A DNA stretch of 6,063 nucleotides from Ignavibacteria bacterium (lineage in GTDB: Bacteria; Bacteroidota; Ignavibacteria; UBA10030; UBA6906): NCBI GenBank assembly GCA_029859455.1, contig JAOUDE010000160.1:1-6063 (forward strand), read 5' to 3'. Every line of letters begins with the position of its first letter. The first letter of the stretch is position 1. Position numbers and translations under genes: made by a program. The notes under the pieces were generated by a model, which worked only from the letters and a program-made list of their open reading frames with translations, had not been told where the DNA came from and made no database searches. Shown here in pieces: positions 5,706-6,063 of this stretch.

Positions 5706-6063
5706 ATGCCGGAAGATCTGATCGACAGCGCCCTGAGCAGGGTGATCGAACTCGCCCTGATTGAAGATTCCGGAATGGGTGATCTCACGAGCGAAGCGAT
5801 CGTCCCTGAAGAGGCGGAGACCGAAGCGAAAATCCTTCTGAAGGAGGACGCTGTCGTCGCCGGTTTGAAGGTGGCGGAGCTTGTGTTCATGATGTGTGAT
5901 CCTGCGGTTCGGGTTTCGCATCAGGTTGCTGACGGTACACCCGGCTCCAGAGGGAGCATTGTCAGCATCATTGCCGGACAGGTCCGCGGAATTCTCCGGG
6001 GGGAGCGGGTGGCGCTCAACCTGCTTCAACGGATGAGCGGGATTGCCACGATGACCGCAGCCT
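5706..6063 (+). CDS. nadC: Nicotinate-nucleotide diphosphorylase (quinolinate phosphoribosyltransferase), 3'-truncated by window edge
   Basis: The first 119 codons of the enzyme that joins quinolinate and phosphoribosyl pyrophosphate to give nicotinate mononucleotide, CO2 and pyrophosphate in de novo NAD synthesis. The open frame runs to the window end with no stop. Landmarks are LALIEDSGMGDLTSEAI (16-32; compare the family ALxEDxGxGDxT signature), a typical N-terminal alpha/beta domain with the VVAG segment (50-53), and GERVALNLLQRMSGIAT (99-115), where the conserved Glu-Arg leads into the active-site helix. Full-length NadC is about 280 residues, so roughly 40% is here; the PRPP-binding barrel lies outside. 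The ATG at 5706 is 3 nt after the thioesterase stop, with GGAAAGG at 5692-5698 as ribosome site. It probably belongs to the same transcript; I see no functional tie to the genes before it beyond housekeeping grouping. Confidence 0.96.
   Translation, partial: MPEDLIDSALSRVIELALIEDSGMGDLTSEAIVPEEAETEAKILLKEDAVVAGLKVAELVFMMCDPAVRVSHQVADGTPGSRGSIVSIIAGQVRGILRGERVALNLLQRMSGIATMTAA

Noticed and set aside
5529..6029. A 166-codon minus-strand frame at the right end
   Set aside because: It covers the thioesterase end and nadC start, both well supported on the + strand by family motifs.

Overview
The window is about 6.1 kb of densely packed, moderately GC-rich bacterial DNA with seven genes, all on the + strand. 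The first and last genes run off the window edges. The first two-thirds is the end of a surface-polysaccharide cluster. The last third holds core metabolism: fatty-acid synthesis, an acyl thioesterase and NAD synthesis. I see no tRNA, rRNA, CRISPR array, insertion sequence or convincing terminator. The only non-coding gap of any size is 58 bp, at 2260-2317.

Layout. (1) 2-436: C-terminal part of a polyprenyl-phosphate sugar phosphotransferase with an intact catalytic Asp-Glu pair. (2) 433-1539: DegT/DnrJ/EryC1-type sugar aminotransferase, overlapping gene 1 by 4 nt at a TTGA stop/start. (3) 1543-2259: DPM1-like polyprenol-phosphate mannosyltransferase. (4) 2318-4348: an unusual 676-residue protein that joins a WbbL-like family 2 glycosyltransferase to a whole WbaP-like scaffold whose catalytic module has lost its active-site residues. 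(5) 4345-5295: accA, coupled to gene 4 by an ATGA overlap. (6) 5283-5702: hotdog-fold (4HBT) acyl-CoA thioesterase. (7) 5706 to the window end: start of nadC, quinolinate phosphoribosyltransferase.

How they may work together (inference). Gene 1 would load the first sugar phosphate onto undecaprenyl phosphate. Gene 2 would make an amino sugar nucleotide for it or a later step. Gene 3 would make a polyprenyl-phosphate hexose, probably mannose, as a donor for transfer outside the cytoplasm. Gene 4 would extend the lipid-linked sugar from a membrane-anchored platform. The tight spacing into accA and the thioesterase suggests one transcript linking polysaccharide assembly with acyl-chain supply.

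Organism. The GC content, the Shine-Dalgarno-like sites and the two-lipid-carrier glycan machinery fit a Gram-negative-type bacterium. The DTDQM form of the thioesterase motif recalls members of the Bacteroidetes/Chlorobi (FCB) superphylum, possibly an uncultured lineage. This placement is tentative; no gene here settles it.

The most notable item is gene 4: a glycosyltransferase fused to what looks like a catalytically dead phosphoglycosyl transferase, two genes downstream of an apparently active member of the same family.
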